Shown: positions 4,515-7,034 of the stretch, piece by piece | Numbering within the stretch: position 1 is the first letter of the stretch | Layout of the letters: the number at the start of each line of letters is the position of its first letter | Assembly (NCBI GenBank): GCA_030602845.1 | Contig: JAUVYZ010000103.1 | Coordinates: forward strand, 1-7,034 | From: Phycisphaerae bacterium | GTDB taxonomy: Bacteria; Planctomycetota; Phycisphaerae; Sedimentisphaerales; Anaerobacaceae | Reading direction: 5' to 3' | Length of the DNA stretch: 7,034 nt | Notes under the pieces: generated by a model | The model's database searches: none | Told to the model about the DNA's origin: nothing | The model's input: only the letters and a program-made list of their open reading frames with translations | Translations under genes and position numbers: made by a program

Positions 4515-6392
4515 CTACTCGACTGTAACACTTTTTGCAAGGTTTCGAGGTTTGTCAACGTCGTGCCCGCGGAGCACAGCGGCGTGATAGGCCAGCAGTT
4601 GCAGCGGCACAACGGTCAGCATCGGCTGCAAAAGCTCCGGAGCATCGGGGATGCTGATTAAATGGTCGGTCCGTCCAAGGGCGGACTTGATATTCTCGTC
4701 GCCTTCGGTTGCAACAACAATAATTTTTCCGCCGCGTGCCTTGACTTCGGCAATGTTGCCCATAATCTTGTCGTACTGCGGCCCGGCTGTGGCAATGAAA
4801 AGCGCAGGCATATCCTTAACAATTAAAGCAATCGGGCCGTGCTTCATCTCCGCAGCCGGGAGACCCTCAGCGTGAATATAACTTATTTCCTTTAGTTTCA
4901 AAGCCCCTTCGAGGGCAACCGGATAATTAAATCCTCTGCCTAAGAAAAGCCAGTTGTTCTTGTCAATGTTTGCCGACGCAATTTCTTTAATATGGTCGGA
5001 TTGTTCCAGTATTCGGCTTATCTTATCCGGTATCCGGGAAAGCTCATCGATGTATCTCACTGCCTCGTCACTGCTGATATGTCTTCTTCTGCCTAATTCA
5101 ATTGCCAGCATTGTCAACACCGCCACCTGTGCCGTAAAGGCTTTAGTGCTGGCAACGCCTATTTCCGGCCCAACGTGCAAATATATCCCTGCATCTGTGG
5201 TTCTGGCGATGGAAGAGCCGACGACGTTAACAACACCAAGCGCCGTTGCGCCTCGTTCTTTGGCTTGTTCCACCGCTGCAAGCGTATCGGCCGTTTCCCC
5301 CGATTGGCTTATTGATATGACAACGGTGCCGTCCTTGATGATTGGATTGCGATATCGAAATTCGCTGGCGTATTCGGTCTCTGTCGGGATACGTGCCAAC
5401 TGCTCAAACAGAAATTCGCCGACGAGGCCGGCGTGAAATGCAGTTCCGCAGGCAGTCAGGATAAGCCGTTTGGTACGGGTCAATTCACGTAAGTATGAAG
5501 CTATGCCGCCAAGTTTAATCCTGTTGTTCTGGCGGTCAATTCGACCGCCCATACAGGTGCTCAAAGCCTTTGGCTGCACAAAAATCTCTTTAAGCATATG
5601 ATGCGCAAAATCGCCCAGCTCGATTTGTTCCAATGAGAATTCGATTTGTTTCAGGTCTTTGGTGACGGTAACATTATCAATCGTCTTGGTATGAAACCCT
5701 TCCGGGCCGATGGTAACCATCTCATTGTCGGCAAGGTATATTGCCTGAGTTGTATGCTCTACAATGGCGGCCGCATCCGAAGCTAAGATATATTCGTTAT
5801 CGCCGACGCCTAAAATCAAGGGGCTGCCCTTTTTCGCGCCGATGAGCATATCGGGAAACTCTGAGCAGACAATCGCCAGCCCGTAAGTGCCGTGCAGCTC
5901 GCCAAGGGCCCGCTGGACGGCCTGTTCAAATTTGTTCTGCCCGTCGGGCTTTTTTCCCCCCTTGCTCTCGTCTTCTTTGGCATAGAAATAGCCGATTAAA
6001 TTTGCTATCACTTCGGTATCGGTTTCACTTGCAAACTCGGCACTTTCATTTTGCAGCCAGGTCTTCAGTGTGCCGTAGTTTTCGATAATGCCGTTATGAA
6101 CAACGGCGATTTTGCCGGTATAATCCGGATGCGGATGTGCATTAACGGCGTTCGGCTCGCCGTGCGTCGCCCAGCGCGTATGGCCGATGCCGAATGTCTC
6201 AGCGGTGTTGGGCTCATCTAAAATCGCTTCCAGGGCGCTGATTCTACCGCTGGTTTTTTTGATTCTTATCGCACCGCTGCCTAATAGCGCCACGCCGGCC
6301 GAATCGTAACCACGATACTCCAGGCGCTTTAATCCCTCTATAAGAATTGGCTGTGCAACTTTTTTACCCAGATAAGCTACTATGCCACACAT
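4515..6392 (-). CDS. glmS: Glutamine--fructose-6-phosphate aminotransferase (isomerizing)
   Basis: Makes glucosamine 6-phosphate from fructose 6-phosphate and glutamine, the entry to UDP-GlcNAc, peptidoglycan and lipopolysaccharide synthesis; cytoplasmic. The 625-residue protein has the class II glutaminase domain first: MCGIVAYLG with nucleophile Cys2, GHTRWATHGEPN (70-81), VHNGIIENY (98-106) and SETDTEVIANLI (122-133). Two SIS sugar-isomerase domains follow: TACGTAFHAG (313-322), SISQSGETADT (360-370) and EIGVASTKAFTAQ (410-422) in the first, GRGFNYPVALEGALKLKEISY (485-505) and AEGLPAAEMKHGP (508-520) in the second. It ends in the family's DKPRNLAKSVTVE tail. It is slightly longer than the usual 600-610 residues because of a charged Lys/Gly-rich insertion at about 139-154. 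The start ATG 6392 lies six bases after AAGGAAG (6405-6399). I see no GlmS ribozyme-like layout upstream. The prepilin-like gene follows 13 bases downstream. Confidence 0.97.
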   Translation of the reverse strand: MCGIVAYLGKKVAQPILIEGLKRLEYRGYDSAGVALLGSGAIRIKKTSGRISALEAILDEPNTAETFGIGHTRWATHGEPNAVNAHPHPDYTGKIAVVHNGIIENYGTLKTWLQNESAEFASETDTEVIANLIGYFYAKEDESKGGKKPDGQNKFEQAVQRALGELHGTYGLAIVCSEFPDMLIGAKKGSPLILGVGDNEYILASDAAAIVEHTTQAIYLADNEMVTIGPEGFHTKTIDNVTVTKDLKQIEFSLEQIELGDFAHHMLKEIFVQPKALSTCMGGRIDRQNNRIKLGGIASYLRELTRTKRLILTACGTAFHAGLVGEFLFEQLARIPTETEYASEFRYRNPIIKDGTVVISISQSGETADTLAAVEQAKERGATALGVVNVVGSSIARTTDAGIYLHVGPEIGVASTKAFTAQVAVLTMLAIELGRRRHISSDEAVRYIDELSRIPDKISRILEQSDHIKEIASANIDKNNWLFLGRGFNYPVALEGALKLKEISYIHAEGLPAAEMKHGPIALIVKDMPALFIATAGPQYDKIMGNIAEVKARGGKIIVVATEGDENIKSALGRTDHLISIPDAPELLQPMLTVVPLQLLAYHAAVLRGHDVDKPRNLAKSVTVE

Positions 6393-6515
6393 TCATATCT
6401 TCCTTAATTACCGAAAGCTCAACAAAATAAATCGGCAGGAAACACCGCTGGCATAATATAAAACACAATGCCGAAAGAAAAACACGTTTCAACAAATTTC
6501 GACCAAAGTTTGCTT

Positions 6516-6544
6516 ATTATAGAAAAATCCAGCCCATTCAACAA
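6516..6544 (-). promoter_or_regulatory. Candidate sigma-70-type promoter for glmS
   Basis: On the minus strand a perfect TATAAT (6521-6516) is preceded, with a 17-base spacer, by TTGTTG (6544-6539), which keeps the first three bases of the -35 consensus. Transcription would start near 6509 and give a leader of roughly 115 bases before the glmS ATG. The region is AT-rich, so a chance match is possible. Planctomycete promoters may also deviate from the E. coli consensus. Confidence 0.4.
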
Positions 6545-6622
6545 ATCGATTCTACTTAATTGGCCTATCAGATATTCTAATTTGATGCTTATCAACCACG
6601 GCATCGGCGTAGTTCTATAACA

Positions 6623-6651
6623 CACAATGCACGCTTGCATACCTGATTGTG
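6623..6651 (-). other. Hairpin just after the GNAT gene, possible terminator
   Basis: CACAAT (6623-6628) and ATTGTG (6646-6651) are perfect inverted copies, and a shorter alternative stem, ATGC with GCAT (6627-6630 with 6637-6640), lies inside. The hairpin begins two bases after the GNAT stop codon on the minus strand. It lacks a T-run, so termination by this structure is only a suggestion. The remaining gap to glmS (6393-6622) holds the candidate promoter and no supported gene. Confidence 0.3.
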
Positions 6652-6653
6652 CT

Positions 6654-7034
6654 TTACTTTCTCCCTTTAACCTTTGGTGGTTGTTTGAGCCATTCGTATA
6701 GTTCGTAATGCTCCTTGTTCATACCGAGTCTTTCATATACTTTTTGTGCCGACCCGTTTGTCTTGTCCACATACAGGCGCAGCCCCATCAGCTCCGGCGA
6801 TTGCTCCACCTGCTCCTTCAAGTTCAAATAAAGCTTCTTAAATATGCCGCGCCTGCGTGCCTGTGGAATGACGTAGAGCGAATGAATCCACAACACCGTT
6901 CCGTTTCGCCAATCGCTCCATTCCGGTATCGCCAAAAGTACTCCCAGAACCTTGTTTTTTTCCTCCGCCACCCAATGAAAGTTAGTGCGGAAGTTGCTGT
7001 CTATAACAAACGCGTACATATAGCCCTTCGTAAG
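6654..7034 (-). CDS. GNAT-family N-acetyltransferase (5' end outside window)
   Basis: Predicted acetyl-CoA-dependent acetyltransferase; the acceptor cannot be told. Visible residues cover most of the GNAT fold: a strand pair around HWVAEEKNKVLGVLLAIPE, then LWIHSLYVIPQARRRGIFKKLY, which corresponds to beta-4, the acetyl-CoA pyrophosphate loop and helix 3, then GLRLYVDKTNGSAQKVYERLGM, the beta-5/helix-4 motif, and a short basic tail. The pyrophosphate loop reads Q-A-R-R-R-G-I-F, with Phe where the Q/R-x-x-G-x-G/A consensus has a small residue. An ATG lies at 7019-7017, but the frame stays open to the window edge (codons for LTKGY precede it), and a complete GNAT needs more N-terminal sequence. 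I therefore treat it as a partial gene. It has the same direction as glmS but is 261 bases upstream with a promoter candidate between, so it is probably a separate unit. Confidence 0.85.
   Translation of the reverse strand, partial: LTKGYMYAFVIDSNFRTNFHWVAEEKNKVLGVLLAIPEWSDWRNGTVLWIHSLYVIPQARRRGIFKKLYLNLKEQVEQSPELMGLRLYVDKTNGSAQKVYERLGMNKEHYELYEWLKQPPKVKGRK

Noticed and set aside
4502..4612. N-terminal extension of the prepilin-like protein from ATG 4612
   Set aside because: It would overlap the conserved C-terminus of glmS and put the cleavage site 73 residues in, too far for a prepilin leader.
5939..5955. Terminator-like GCCC/GGGC plus T-run on the + strand inside glmS
   Set aside because: The stem is only four pairs with a 3-base loop, it is antisense to glmS with no + strand gene before it, and the bases are explained by codons of the Lys-rich loop.
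6393..6515. GlmS ribozyme upstream of glmS
   Set aside because: The glmS leader is AT-rich and lacks the compact GC-rich nested stems expected; the ribozyme is known mainly from Firmicutes.
6419..6640. 73-codon minus-strand ORF between the GNAT gene and glmS
   Set aside because: It overlaps the promoter candidate and the post-GNAT hairpin, shows no recognisable domain, and its AT-rich composition looks non-coding.

Overview
The window is an ordinary-looking chromosomal segment with five protein genes and several non-coding repeats and palindromes. It suggests a free-living Gram-negative bacterium, most likely of the Planctomycetota/PVC group (for example a Phycisphaerae or Sedimentisphaerales-like lineage). 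The main pointer is the stand-alone prepilin-like protein with a GFTLVELLVVIAIIALL leader helix and a C-terminal NYLFADGQV segment, a protein type greatly expanded in those bacteria. This placement is inference; no rRNA or other marker gene is present.

Layout. Positions 1-308 hold no convincing gene but contain two inverted repeats and a short tandem array of 7-base units ahead of a Tat-exported family GH32 fructan/sucrose hydrolase (309-1805, +). A 223-base gap follows, with a second, different 7-base tandem array and a dense ladder of overlapping hairpins, and leads to the proline-catabolic aldehyde dehydrogenase pruA (2029-3660, +). A strong hairpin fills the 40-base convergent gap. On the minus strand, read right to left, lie the 3' part of a GNAT acetyltransferase (7034-6654, cut by the window edge), a 261-base gap with a candidate promoter, glmS (6392-4515), and 13 bases after glmS the prepilin-like gene (4501-3701).

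Functions. The genes do not form one pathway: extracytoplasmic fructan/sucrose breakdown, proline-to-glutamate oxidation, glucosamine-6-phosphate synthesis for the cell envelope, and a surface or secretion pseudopilin-like protein. GlmS and the prepilin-like gene are probably co-transcribed.

The most unusual content is non-coding. A 32-base palindromic repeat is present twice, in opposite orientation. One copy lies in the pruA leader. The other lies inside the prepilin-like gene, where it encodes the basic leader peptide just before the cleavage site. The copies match at 28 of 32 positions; two of the four differences form a compensatory pair in a stem capped by a GNRA-type tetraloop. I see no defence system, CRISPR array, transposase or tRNA.
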